DNA of 64,000 nt from Adineta vaga (GCA_021613535.1 CP075492.1:12400001-12464000); one strand, 5' to 3'. Positions 1 to 14,777 are shown, counted from the stretch's first letter. Notes: generated from the sequence alone by a model not told the origin. Translations and numbers: made by a program.

Positions 1-3000
1 ATGTGGTCAACGACGACGACGACGACGACGATGATGATGATGATGATATGGTACAACAGGAACAACAGGAGATTCATAAAGTAATATTATCGATAGACGA
101 TATCGATGATCATAAACGTCAATTGACATTCTGTAATGTTGATCTACAAGAAAATATGATTTTTCAAAAGATCTTATTAAATGAACAATTGCAATTATTT
201 CAAATAATCGAAAAGATCTATTCAACTTTAATTGAACTTGAAATGAATGGTCATCCAGAGTTTCAATTAAAAGACAATTGTTATGAAATTTATGATCCAT
301 ATGGTAAGATTTTTCATGTTAGTTTATGAACCAATGTGTATCTGTTTAGGTAAAGTGAAGCGAATCTTATTATGTGCAAAAAATCTTCGTATGAATAATC
401 GACAACAACAACAAGATTTTGAAACTTTGATTAAAGATCGAACACATGATTTCGAATTAATCTCTCGCGATTTAAATACTAAACATGAAATGTGGATAAA
501 AGATTTAGAAAGATATCGATATGAAAATCGATTATTGAAATTATTTTCTAATCGTCAAATCATGATTATGATTATTTTATTAACAACATCGACATTACAA
601 GATTCTATACAACGAAAGTTTCTTAACAAATTATTCTTATTTAAATCGAACACTATCGACGAAATTCAACGACAATCTAACGTAACTATTTGTTGTTTAA
701 TTCATTATTTACGATCGATTCGAATCAATGATTGTGATTTATCGATAGATAATATTACAATTTTATATCAAAAATATAAAATTGAACAAGGTACATCAGC
801 CGATGTAAGTCTTAAGCATTTATGTGGATTTTTAAAAGAATTATTTAATAATGGAAAAGAATTGTTAATAAAAAATACAATAAATAATGAAAATCAACAG
901 TTTTCAATCACGTTAAGTTCATCAGAATCAAGTTCGGATAAAAGAAAACTTGAAAATGATTTCAATATGGAAATCTATTGTATTCTTTTGGATATATTTA
1001 ATGATCGATTACCATCTGCCTATCAAATTCTTTGGTGTTCAATATCGACTGAAAATGATATTCGATTATTTTTTTCACGTATACGAACATTTCCTTCTCT
1101 TACATTCGCTATCATTGATATCGACAAAATGCATCATCGATTACGTGAATTATTATTAGATGAACAAAATTCTTTGACGAAAGAAACAAAATCTCATGGT
1201 TCTGTTTATTATTTCTCTAGAGAATTATTAACATCTAGAAAAGGTTTACAACCATTCATTATCCTACCGAAACACCGAAATTCAACGCATATGCATACAC
1301 AATTAATAACATCATTACGACGAAATAATATAGTATTACCACAAATTCAAATCATTGCTGGAGCAGCTGGAATTGGTAAGTTTTCTTTTTTGATAGGTGT
1401 GGGTTTGTCTTCATTACAGACCCACATCTTTCTTTCATTGTTCATATATTTCAGTTTCTCTATTTAGGAAAAACACATAAAATAAAAACGCAATACAAAA
1501 ATGAGAATATTCTATGTATTAGTATTAACGATAAAATCGATGTATCCTCTTTAATTCGATCATTGCTATTGTTTGAATCACAAACATCACATACTCAATT
1601 ATTCATCTATCTAAATATTTCGATTCATGCACCATTTGAACAATTGAATCGTATTCTTTTCTCTTTATTACTATGTAATTCATTACATGACGTTAGTACT
1701 GGTCTAACATTTTCTTTCTCAATGAATAAACAATGGAAATTTATTATTGAAGTACCATATACCGATAAATGCAATGTAAATATCAAAGAAAATTTTAATC
1801 ATATCCTTCCATTACTTTCAATTATCTCACCGAATACATTAGAAGAAATTACTAATCAAAATTATCATTTATATATTGGCGAAGAAGAAGAGTTTGTAGC
1901 AAGATTTCTTAAAGCTTATGAAAATCAAACTATTGATCAATTTTATCGAGAAACACGTTACGGTGATGGAGAACGGATAGAATTTGATCCCTTAACTGAT
2001 GATGAAGAATGTCGTTATAATATCTACAATTGTATCACGAAATATGCACCTGATTTGCTAAGAAATAAAATCAACGAATTATCTTTTACTAAATTTCTTT
2101 ATCGTCGTTTTCAATTTTTTACAAATGAATTTTATTGTTTGAATATGGCTTATGAACAGCTCGGTTCTATAGCAATGCAACAAATGATAAATGAAGCTCG
2201 ATCACTTACACAAATAGATTTTTCTTCCGATAAATATCCTCGAATTTATCTCGTTTATGATGGAGGTTTTTCCTTACAAGTATTACATAATGATTGGGAA
2301 CAAGTTCCAATACTTTTACAAAGTCTATTCGATTTTGTTGATCCATTAACACGATCATCTGATCATCGATATATCAAATGTCTATCATGGTTAATCAATA
2401 TACCATATGATACATTTGTTACTTTAATGAATGAGAAAAAGTTCATTTTAACAGAAAGTTTTACTTATAAACTTTTTCATATTCATGAAAGAAAACTAAC
2501 CAAATTAGCTTTGATTATTGAAGGTGAAACTGGTGTTGGAAAAACTTTTCTTCTACAATTCTATTCATCTTTACTCAATGCAAAAATTACTCATGGTAAA
2601 TTAAATGAGAATATATCTCCTTGTATTCTTGAACGAATAAGTCTATGGTTAGTCAAAGATATTATCGAGAATATTTTAGAAAAAAATCCAAATTTACTAA
2701 ATAAATCTCTTCGACAAATTACATTGAAATTACAGAATTCATCGAATGATGAAAATGATGATAATGATATATTTGGTTTGAATTCATTTCAATTTACAGA
2801 ACAGGATAATGCAGAAAGTGCAGTTCAATTACGAAATGAACCAATTGATCATGATCTTTTAGTAAATATCAAAACATCACTACAAACTTTTGATTTTGAT
2901 AAAGATAGGTTACGGAAAATCTGGAAAATAATTATAGCTATCACTGATGAACATTCAAGAGGTGTGACTAAAAAATTGATCTGTTCATTACATGATTTTG

Positions 3001-6000
3001 TTGTATTACAATTGGTTAATTCACCATTAATTATTCCAAGTTCTCGTTTATCAACTCTACTTGATACATCACAAATTCCGACAACGAAATTATCGATTGA
3101 GATTTTTGATGAATTCATATTATACAGTGAAATTAAGCCAGTATTCTATCGTTTACTTTTACATCCTGGTGTAACTGAAGAACAAATAGAAACATTTCTT
3201 TCACCCATTGCTGAATTAGCTCGACAAGTACCGAGTATTGAACTTGTTGTATTCTTTGATGAAGTCAATACATCATCATGTCTTGGTTTATTCAAAGAAA
3301 TGTTTATGGATGGAACACTACATGGAATTAGTTTACCGAAAAATATCTTCTTTACAGCAGCTATCAATCCATCTAGAACTTCGACGGATACTTCAGAAAA
3401 TCATCGTTTTGATGATATACAAGTTCATCGTCGAGATTATCTCGTTCATCAATTACCACAATCATTAGATTGTCTCAAAGTTTCTTATGGAATATTAAAT
3501 TCATCGACATTAACAGATTATGTCAAACAAAAGATAGCATTATTTACCGTAACTTCAACAAGAAATTCTAACAAACAAATGCCATTAGATCACTATGTAC
3601 AAGAAATGCTCTCGCAAGCAATATTAACAGCTCAAGAATTTTGTGAAAAAAATCTCGGTATGAAAAACTTTTCTAAACAGATCTAGAGGAGAGATTCGAT
3701 AATTCTATTTAGGACATAATTCGGTATCACAACGAGAAATTCAACGTTGTTTTAATCTGATTGATTTCTTTTGGAAAATGAAATATGACGATAGTGATGA
3801 TGAACCTGATTCGATACGATGTATTGTTTTATCATTAGCATTGATTTATTATTTTCGATTGCCAACAAAAGAAGATAATGCATTACGAAATGATCGAGAT
3901 ACACCATCACGAGAAGATCTTGGAGAAATTCTTTCTCAAAGTATTCCAGATTTTAGTCGAATTATTGACGATGAACTTGAAAGATTTGTTAATACAGAAA
4001 ATTTTGTTATTCCACATGGAGTTGCCGTCAATCAAGCTGTAAGAAAATATTCTATTTTTACATATCTTTTTTCAAAAGTCGGTATTTTAGATTCGTGAAC
4101 ATATTTTCTCAATTGTTGTTAGTATTATTACTCGTACACCATTGTGTATCATTGGTGCACCCGGTAAATCTTCGAACGAGTTCTTTTTTGCTTTTCAATG
4201 AAATATCTTTCATATTAGGTCAATCGAAAACTCTCTCATTTCAAATTGTTTTACAAAATCTTCAAGGTTCACAATTATCGATCAAACCATTTTGTAAACG
4301 TTTACCAGCAATCGATCCCTTCTTCTGTCTTGGTTCAAAGTATAGTCGATCCGATGATATTGCATATGTATTTGATCGTGCTATCAAACGTGAACAACAA
4401 TATCAACAGAATCGAATTGAAACACAATGTGTAAGTTCGTTTTTCGAGAAACGAATGCAAAGCATTTTTCTACAATATTGTTTCTAGGTTGTTTTTCTCG
4501 ATGAAGCATCATTACCTGATGAGAAGAAAATGGTTTTGAAAGTATTACATCCATATTTGGATGAATGTAAAGTAGCATTTGTTGCGGTAGCTAACAAATC
4601 TTTTGATGCTGCAAATGCAAATCGAATGATTTGTGTTTATCGATCATTACCATCTGAAGAGGATCAAAAAATATTGGCATATGGTTGTCTTGGTTTACAA
4701 ACGCATCTTCAACAATCGACGATCAAAAAGCCACTTGAAGATGTTATATATGGCCTTTGTCAAGGTTATCGTCGAATACTCAATAGTCCCAATATTCCGC
4801 ATATATTTCATGATCGTGATTTTATTTATATGTTAAGAGAATTACGTTTTGAATTATCAACAACTACTGATGAACAAGAAACAAATATTAGTTTAATTCA
4901 ACCCAAAAGTTTATTGCGTGCATTAGAAGATAATTTTAATGGAATTAATCGAAATGAATTTAGAGAACTAGTTCATATTTTTTGCAAAGCTATTCAGGAA
5001 AAATCGCCAAACTTTCGTTTACCATCAGAACGAAATCCACAGAAATTATATCGTGATATTCCAACTATTCTTCGTGAATCTATGAAACTTGATCCAAAAC
5101 GTCGACGTCTTTATGGTCGTTATAAGTTAATTATCGATGAATCTGAAGATGAAAGTGCAATAAATCTTCTTTATCAAACAGGTATTCTCGATCCTGATCG
5201 TAGTCGAACAACTGTTTTTCGTATGTCCGATTTTGTTGATGATATGAATAATGAATTACGAAATGTTGAAATCTTATCAACAATTAAATTATGTATGGAA
5301 ACAGGTAAAACGATTCTAATGGTGAATACAAGTCGAATACATGGTTCATTATATGATGTATTCAATCAGAATTTTTCAATTATGGCAACAGGTGATATGA
5401 GAAAAATCTTTTCTAAAGTTGCTATAGGTCCTAAAACAATTGATGTTGCTGTTCATGAAGATTTTCAATGTATTGTTCATATTAAACGAAATGAATTGAA
5501 AGATATACCACCACCTTTTCTCAGTCGATTTCAAAAATATTCATTAAGTATCAATGATTTCTATCGTATACGATTAGAAAAACTTCCACGTCAAGAACAA
5601 ACACTTTTGAAAACTATCGAAGAAAAAGTTCAATCATTTATTCAACATTTCGGTCGACAATATTTCTATGGAATCAATGATAGTACACTCTATTCATGTT
5701 TATTATCTCTTATTAAAATTAATGATGATGGTGATAATACATTATTAAATATTCATCAATATTATACACAAATGACATCTAAACTGAAATGTTTCATTGA
5801 ACAAAATCCTGCAGATGTTCAACAATGTTTTCTTCGATTGATACTTTCAAAATTGATTCAAATCGTTTCACCTGAGTCGATTATTTTGAAATTACCAACG
5901 TTCGAAGACAATGTACAAGAATGGTTATGCAATCTATACTTTCAACAACAAGAACATTTCAATATTGAAAATTTTATACAACAATTAACTTCAAATCCAT

Positions 6001-9000
6001 CGATAGATGTGAACACGAATATTTTATCATCAATAGAAAATGTTGAAGATCAAATTGTAGAGAATTCTGTTCATGTAACAACAAAAGTAATGATTTTTAC
6101 TCGTACATCTTCTTATGTTATTGGTCTTAATCAACAATCAAAAACTGAATTATTATTCAATAGTGATTTGAATAAAAATGATGATAATTTCAATAATCAA
6201 AGTGATCGAATTCAAGTACTCAATCTAGTAAATATACGCAATTGCTTATTTATTCAAGATACAATATATATACTTTGTTTAGAATACAATTGAAAATTCT
6301 CTTGAATTACAAGACAAATTCTTTACCTATCAAAATAATCGTTGTAAAAATTTATTAATGATTGTTATTGATGGTCGAATTGGACAACAACGTCTTCATA
6401 TTCCATATGTTCGACGATTGATTGATGAAACTGAACATTCTTGCAATAATCAAAATGTTTTCGAACGAAAATATTTTATTATCCTTGTTCATTCATCAAC
6501 ACAAGATCTCTATCATCAATCATGTTTTCCATCAATATTTCTACATAATTGGGAATTCTATTTCTTCGATACTTGTGCACCTGGTAGTGCTTTTCATCTT
6601 CGAAAAATGTTACGAATTATCTCATCACCTGATGCGCAATTATCCCAAGTTGATGATAATGTTTTATGTGATTTAAATATTCTTTTCGATGATTGTCTAT
6701 GGGATTTTTGTTCTCGATTGCATATCATTCTTCCTGATCTATCGTCCGATATATTTACTAACAAGTTTGCTTGTGAATTTTATCAACGACAAACAAAAAC
6801 AATACATCGTGTACGATGTTTCAAACAAATTCTTCAACAATCAATACATTTACAAAGACATATTGTCGATATTTATCATGAATATTTATCGAAAAAAAAG
6901 AATTCATCAAAAAACCTTTACAATTTAATTTATCAAATTTCGAAAGATATTCTATGTGGTAAACGTTTTACTGGTTTAATTGATTCAATTCAAATACAAA
7001 CGAGAAATTCCTTTACAAATTTTGTTTCAAACATATTGAAATTTATTATTAATGATTATGGTTTAGAAACATTAACGAAACTATCAACTGAATACAAACA
7101 GTATAGTCCATTATTGAATCTAATTGATTATCAATCATTTGCAGTTGATGATCAAAAAGATTTCTTTTCATCAACAACACAAGGAATCGTTCAACTTGTA
7201 ACTCATTATTCATGTATACCACAAACACCTTTGTATCATTTACTTCATCAACGTATTAAGACACTTGCTGATAATATTAAACTAAACATCATTCTAAAAC
7301 AAACAGAACGTCAAGGTTAGAATTTTCTTTACGATGACAAATCATCTCTTTCTTTCTTTCTTTAGAAAATGAAGAAGATTTACGTCGAGATTATTACGAA
7401 ATCCCATCAGTAACAACTGTCGGCAATAATTTCGCAAACGAGAATGAAATCATGGAAAATACATTTGAAAATTTTCGATATCGCTTAATGAATGCTTTTA
7501 TGAATGATAAAATATTAGCTGATATTATTGGTGAACGTATTCTTCATTCGTATTCCAATGATCTTGTTCGAACATATTGTACAATTGCTGAAAATAATTT
7601 TGATGATGATTATAATCAATGTCAACAAACTATTGAATTCATATCACAATGGTTATTACTTCTCGATGATAATGATCGACAATCATTGGAGAATTCTTCG
7701 AATAAAGATGTTTGGTTACTTGCACATGTTTATACAACGTATGAATATGAACAGAATGATTTAATTTCTATGTATTCAGCTTGTCGAATTCTCGATCGTC
7801 TTGATTCTACACGATCATTTTATCAAAATCTATCTATGGATGAAAATGCAACACGTTCCAATGTTCGTGAACAGTTTTTTCGCTTTATTTTTGATCATTT
7901 ATGGCAAAATCTTTGTCAATTATGTTCGAATAATGAAACTAATCAAGCATGGATATATGCTTATACATTAATATCTAAATATTATCCATCCGAGAAAGTT
8001 TTACAAAGTATACAATTAATTGATATTAAAAATCAAATTGAATTTATGCATTTAGCATATTTAGTATTTCTAAATAATAACATATCGGAATCACAAAAAT
8101 TGGTATCTATGTTACTGAATGGAACTGATTTTAAACAATCATCAATCTGTTTAAGATTATTACCGGATATATCTGATATTATTCAGCGATATTTACAAAA
8201 TAATAATATCGATAATTCAACTGTATTTATTGATCTTCAACAATGGATTCTTATGATTTTAAAATCAATTACACAACATTCGAAAGAAGATATTCATTTT
8301 CTTTTGAAATATTTAAATAATTCAACTGATCAAATATCTTTATCAACGAAACAATTTCTATTTAATGAATTAATTGATATAGCACTTAAAATACAATCAA
8401 AAACGAAAGAAAATTTCGATATTTGGGATCGATTAGATCTCATTCCATATCTGTTCGAATGTATTTCAAATATTGATTCGCTCGAAAATTATCAAATACC
8501 TTATCATCCATCTGTTCTAATCGATCCGAATGATTTACAATCTCGAGAAATCTTAATTGATCTGTATTTCTTTCATCTTCTTCGTCAAATGACAAACGAA
8601 ACAATCACATGTAATCTTATTAAAAAAGGAATGCTATCAAAAGTACCTAAAACTGATAATCGACGTCTTTTACCGATAATTGAACATGTTTTTAAACAAC
8701 TGAAAGATTATTTTCGAGTAAAAATGGTCGCTCTATTATTATGTGAAATAAATAAGAATGAAAATGAACTTACGGAAGTGAATCGTATTCTTTCAACAAT
8801 AATATCTGACTTGTTAATGATTGATCAACAAACAAAAGAACTTACTCGTTCTCTTCAATTATTTCTTTCGACGATTATTTCGAAACAATCATGGAATTTT
8901 CTTTTAAATCTATTGAAATCTGAATCCATTCAACGTATAAATAATCAATGGGCAACGATTCTCTATTCAATACTTGAATTGAAACAAAAACAATCTTTAC

Positions 9001-12000
9001 AATTATGTCATCAAATACAATTTGCATCTTCTCTAAACACGAATTTATCTATATTTCCTAGACTACATCAACTATATCAAGAATTACGAGATATTATTGA
9101 TATATGTATCCAAAGTAATACCTGGAAAACTCTATTAGATTGGATGACACGAAAATTAACGGCAGATACAAATAGATTGAAATCGAATGAAATCATCGCA
9201 AGCTTATTGTTAAATATTTATTATGATTATTATTGTACTAATCAATTAGATTCGATCTTATCATTATTAGACATCATACAAAGTACTCTACAATTATCGA
9301 CAGAAGAATTTCAAATTTTTCAAGCTTTTATACAACCCAAACAATATATGAGTGGTTACTTTCCGAAATCAGAAAATTTTCTTAATCATATATTTCAACT
9401 TGATACGAAAGATGAATTTGATTTAACCATACGACATTTACTTGTCAATCTTCTTGCAATGATTTTATTAGGTGGAAAACAATCATTTCTATGGACTTTC
9501 GTCTTTCAACCATCGGCATTACAGCATACATTCGGTAAGACGAATTACTTTACTTTTATTTGTAAGAGAAAACGAACTGTTTGTTACACATAGGATTTGG
9601 ATCAACTTCACAAAGTCCAATTCAATCAAGTGGTGTTCATTATGATTGTGGCTGTATACTATCAGAAAATGGTGATCTAGTACGTTTTACAAATACCGGT
9701 CATATCAGTACGCTCAAGGATCCTGCTATTTACGTTGCCTATTTTTCGACTTTCGGTGCCTTAGTAAGTTATATTGTAGTATTCATTGATATGATGTTTT
9801 GTATTTGAAATTAATTAGGCATGGCATTTATTATTAAATCAAGGAGCTATTGAGCATTTGCATGGTCCAATTCTATCACCTTCAGCAATTAATGATACTC
9901 GAACTGTTCATCAACTTGTTGGTGATGATATTCGAGCAAAAGTTTGTCATTTTGTTTGTACACGAATTTTATCATCCTTTCATTTTCTATCAAATCTAAC
10001 AAATCAAACTGATTGTTGTCTTCTTCTAAATCGTTGTTTCGAACAAATGGCTTACTTAACACAGGAACAAAATGGATGGATTAAAACGAATTATAAAGCA
10101 TTAAGTGATCAACATCGAGCTGAACAAGAATATCAAAATCAAGTATTCTATTTCATTCATGGAAAACTCATGGAATATAAGACTTGTATCAATGAATTAA
10201 ATTTAAAATCAGACATACAAAGAAATCTTCAAAATTTTGTTGATCAAACACCAATTATCGTTCAATTCACACACTTTAAAACAGCATTACATCATCCAAT
10301 GTACTCTCAAACATCTTTGAAGATCTTATGTCATATTTTAAATTCATTTGATTTCCTAAAAATCACGAACTTGATCTATCATCTCAGTCAATTTTACCTT
10401 CTTCTACATCAAACATACACACAATTAATTGAACGTACAGAATTTGTTACGATAACACTGAGAGAATTGTATAATCGAGGTCAAAAGTATTATCAACAAC
10501 AACAATATCAAAATGAAGAAAGAGCTCATCTATCAATTATTAATAATGGTATCGAAGCTGTCAATATGTATCATCGATTTGCAAATGGTCTTATTCAACC
10601 AGGTGCTTGTGACGAAACTCAACGTTTTATAGAGATCACACACGATACACCAGTTAACTATCTTGTCACTACTGAAAATCATGATGAAGGAGATATTATT
10701 ATGCGTATACTCAAGTAAGTTTCGTATCAAATCATAACCAAATTAGATTTATATTTGTTCTATTTTAGTGTTCTGGTCGATTATCATAACAGTTTATTAG
10801 AATTGATTGAGAAAGAATTCAATAATGATGAAAATACGAATCTTGATGTTTTAAAGAATTTAGTAAATAACTTAACATCACGTAATGTATCGATTTTAAA
10901 AGTAGCACGCGATAATACAGGTGCAATTGCATTGAATAAACAAGATTGTATATGGATCGAACAATTATGTCAAGCTAGTCTTATCAATACTGATGAATCC
11001 TATTTCTTAACAAATAATTCGACATTCATATTTGATTTCACTTATGTTCAATCACAAATTCTTCGAACATATTTTCTTCTCTGTCGTATTAATCATCGTC
11101 ATATTCATCAAAAATATCAGTGTCATACAAAACGAATAGAAACAAGATTAACAACTGAAATGGATAATTTTGAATTGAATAAAGAATATCTAATATCACT
11201 TTCAAATGAACAACGTGAAAATAAATGGAATCATTTGAAAGATATTTCATTTGATAAACTTTCTCATACATTTAATTTTCTTCGACAAATCGCATTAACA
11301 TTACAAAACTTGGAAGGAGATAAATCATCGTTATATCTATTTCAATTTATCAAAGAAATCGATCATCAGAATGAATTCGATCATCGATTAGAACAATGTG
11401 AAATTCAAAATTTTCAATTATGTTATATGCATGATATATTAAAACTGTATGCAGATTCATTGAATGAATGTCCACATTCATCTACAGATGTACCACCTTT
11501 ACTTCGAGTTCCAATTCATATTCAATTAAACAATGAATTTAATGTCAATTTAGATAAAAATATTCTTCATTTTGATTATAAGAATGATATTGCTAAAATT
11601 CATACAATGATTCAATATATTACCGAATTTCTTAATGAATTGAAATCAATCGAAGATACTTTACTTCAACAATGTTCACAATCATTAGTACAAATATGTC
11701 AACATTTAAGAATTGATAATGTTCTTATTTCGTGGATACCGGAAGGTATTCGATGTGAAAATTATCTTGCTGTTAGTATCTATTTGATTCGTGTACGATC
11801 AATTCTACAGGAACGAAAATTAAATATGGAAGAAAAACAAATGAAAATATGGAATGAAAATGTTTCTTCGAATGAACAAAATGATAAACATGAAAATCGT
11901 TATTATCAATATTTACAAACAGAAGATGAGGAATCAAATATTGAAGAATCGCATTCTTGGATACTTCCTTCAATTGAATTGTCAGTATCAGATCATGAAA

Positions 12001-14126
12001 ATCTAACTCAATATGAAGAACCAAAACAATCCATTAATCATTCGATCGAATATAAATCGTTGATGGAATTAGAGATGAAATTAATTCCATTGATGTCATC
12101 ACGATTGATTCAACAAGTTCATCAATATCGAACGGAATTCATGATCGAACAGTTAACTATCAGTGGTGCCCAAAAATTTGTGATTAGACATCGTGATAAC
12201 AATCTCACTTCATTTCAATGTAAAAGTGAAAAATTCTATGAAAAATTGAAAAAATTCTTTGTGGACAAGAAATATGACTCAGCGCAATTTGTTTTTATCG
12301 ATAAAGCAGATCTAGCTATTGATTTAACAAAGAATGATAATAATATATTATATAAAACATTTCTAGAGTGTCATGTAGTTGAAAAACAAACATTAGTTGC
12401 CGTTAGATTTCATTTTCGTAATTCAGAATATGAATATTTAACTAGTAGTTCCAATAATATTTCAACTATTATTCATCGATTTATTGCTGATAATCAATTG
12501 AACTCATTATCATTAGATATTTCTCTATGTTTTTCGAATGAATATGGAATGTGTATCGATGATGAACGTGTGAGCGATCTTGGTGCAATAAACAGCAAAA
12601 TTGTTGATATTACGGTAACGGAAGAGACATCCGATACGAGCAATCTGTGTGAATTAAATCTACGATATAAAAAAGGTATGAAGATAGAAGAAAGCTTAAT
12701 ATTATCATCAATATTTATTTTTCTAGATCAAAATAAAACAAATCTATTTCATTCAACATCTACATGGGGACAAATCAATATGTGGTTAAACACTCTATCC
12801 GAAACAGATAATTCAACCGTTACGAATTATGCATTTTCATTAAAAGAACCGAAAACTGTTCTCTACTCAGATCAAATTATTTCAACAACGATTAATGATT
12901 CTCAATCGGTTACTGTTGATATTATTAATCAAAATTCTCTTGTTGAAGTAGTTTTCTCCACTCAAGTAAATACATATTCAGCCTATGCATTAAAATCGAT
13001 GAAAATCTCACTGATGTTACAAGATCAGGAACTTTTAAAGCAATTAAATCTTACTGAAATTTCTTCAAATGATTTACTTCTTATATTGGAAGAAAAACCA
13101 AATCAACAAATTTTGACACAAAATGATTTTGAACGTCCTCTCAGTGATTATTGTACTACTGAAATGCAATCAATTCATTTTCGTATAGCAACGTTGATAT
13201 TAGTAACAAAATATGATGACAATGAACAGATTCGAATTTCTTTACCAAATGGAAATGTAACCGTTGAACAATTATTAAAATTAACTGGAACATCATTTGA
13301 GATTTATAAATTTTTAGCACCCATTGATACAAAGAGAATTGTTGAATATAATCAAACATTGTCAACGATGGATAGCAATCAATTTATTCTTTGTAAAGAG
13401 AACGAAACATGTCGTGTACAAATTATAAAAGCAGAAGATTCGGATGCAATAGTCGATGCATATCAACGCTATATTCTTTCTGCTACTATAGCTGATATTT
13501 ACAAGGAAAATCAACTTGATAATTTACGAAAATATCTTCTTTATGAGAATGAATACGTACCTTCAATTGAAACTCAATTGGCATGTTTTCGACTAGAATT
13601 ACCTATTCGATTCACCGTAATCAACGATAATCTACCAATCAGTGTTCTCGTCACAAATAATGGAACAGAACAAAATGTCAAACTTCACTGTTTTCCTTCG
13701 ATGACAGCGAAACGTCTATGTACTATTTCTTGTCAGTTATTTGGTTTGAATGCGGAACACTGTGAGCTAATGACCCAAGATGATCAGACACAAATTGATG
13801 ACGATATCACGTTAGAAGATATCAGTGAGACTGAATCTGAAATTAAATTTCGACTAATTTCTGCACTGTTGATGTCTTGTTCAGTCACATATTCTGAAAA
13901 GACAATCACAATGTTCTATCAGCAAACGACTTTAGCAGCAACTATTGTTACAGACACATTGGAAAAACTTCATATTTTATACGATGATATTAACGAATAC
14001 GTATTGATTGCGATGACTGATGATTCAGTAGATATTGATTTAGATTTATCAATTGAGGATATTCGTGAATTATTTCCTCCTACATCCAATACGATGGCAT
14101 TTAAATTGATGAAGAACAATGAATAG
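1..14126 (+). CDS. rnf213-like: RNF213-like giant AAA+ ATPase (5' end outside window)
   Basis: Twelve exons: 3-303, 350-1375, 1468-3657, 3713-4038, 4091-4163, 4219-4430, 4488-6227, 6283-7315, 7366-9534, 9594-9763, 9819-10714, 10769-14126. They sum to 13494 nt, about 4497 residues, so most of a protein of RNF213 size is present. Three P-loops are visible after splicing: GAAGIGKT (about residue 437), GETGVGKT (about 793) and GAPGQSKT (about 1305). Walker B motifs are VVFFDEVN (about 1035) and VVFLDEAS (about 1376). The SVSQREIQR segment at 3725 and the VNTSRIHGSLYDVFNQ segment near 5323 are typical of the RNF213 core. RNF213 is a dynein-like AAA+ ubiquitin ligase of the cytosol and lipid droplets. 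I see no RING or RZ zinc-finger cysteine pattern here, so ligase activity should not be assumed. The C-terminal third (exon 12) is long and includes possible ubiquitin-like folds. An Asp run encoded by a GAC/GAT repeat lies at the left edge. Family assignment is firm; the paralogue type is inferred. Confidence 0.9.
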
Positions 14127-14189
14127 AAATGATTAGTTTCTGATAATGATCGGACATTGCTTTGAATCTATTTCTTATTTGTTAAAATT

Positions 14190-14195
14190 AATAAA
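14190..14195 (+). terminator. Poly(A) signal of the RNF213-like gene
   Basis: AATAAA lies 64 nt after the stop codon. The stretch from the stop to 14454 is otherwise AT-rich with nothing else recognisable, and must also hold the 3' UTR of the minus-strand gene that ends at 14455. Confidence 0.6.
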
Positions 14196-14454
14196 GAGAA
14201 TTTATTTTTCTTGCTATTTTATATTGTTCGTAAATTGAGAGTTTTCTCTATTTTCAAACAATTAACTAACGCGATTGATTAATAATAACTGGATCATATA
14301 TCTCGAAGACGGTTTTCATGTGTGATATATAGACATCTTCTTCCTATTAATATCGAATTAAAGAAATATACTTTGTTTTCTTCAATTTATTTATATTTCA
14401 TTGCATCACATATACAAAAACAGTTTACAAATATAAACACAAATAAGTCAGTAT

Positions 14455-14685
14455 CTAGTTGATATAATGTTGATGTATAGCAGCAGGAATGCCAGTATAT
14501 GGTTGAAAATATCTGTGTCCTAATGGAACGAAATCAACTTCTCGTTCTACGTTAACACGTCCTGTGAATGGATTACGATAAACTTCAACATCTTGTGTAT
14601 ATATGCCATAACCGTAATTTCCATAACCAATAGTTTGGTAATCTTGATTCCAGCTATTAATAGGAACAATTGGTGCACCGATCAT
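14455..14685 (-). CDS. Small Tyr/Gly-rich protein, function unknown
   Basis: A 76-residue single-exon reading frame with an ATG start. It has no signal peptide or membrane segment. The first half is aromatic and Gly-rich (YGNYGYGIY). The second half holds a better-structured stretch with the motifs YRNPFTGRV and FVPLGHRYFQPY. I do not recognise a family. Support for a real gene comes from the TATA-like box 85 bp upstream, the compact layout and codon use like the neighbours (CGT and CGA for Arg). A duplicated palindromic element lies about 170-280 bp upstream and may regulate it. It could be a lineage-specific structural or stress protein; this is a guess. Confidence 0.6.
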   Translation of the reverse strand: MIGAPIVPINSWNQDYQTIGYGNYGYGIYTQDVEVYRNPFTGRVNVEREVDFVPLGHRYFQPYTGIPAAIHQHYIN

Positions 14686-14769
14686 TTTGTTTGATTTGTA
14701 GTAGAATGTAGTAGAATAATAAAATGCTTTATTGTATGAATGTATAAAAATATGAGAAAAACTTGTCGA

Positions 14770-14777
14770 TATTTATA
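14770..14777 (-). promoter_or_regulatory. TATA-like box of the small Tyr-rich gene
   Basis: TATAAATA on the minus strand, 85 bp before the ATG at 14685. The same octamer occurs 65 bp before the start of the Pro/Cys-rich gene at 21533, which makes chance less likely. Confidence 0.45.

Noticed and set aside
1-60. GAC/GAT run at the left edge as a start of the gene
   Set aside because: No ATG in frame before the run; the RNF213 family extends further N-terminal, so the gene most likely continues left of the window.
3146-3367. Minus-strand frames inside RNF213-like exons
   Set aside because: Shadows of strongly biased coding exons on the plus strand.
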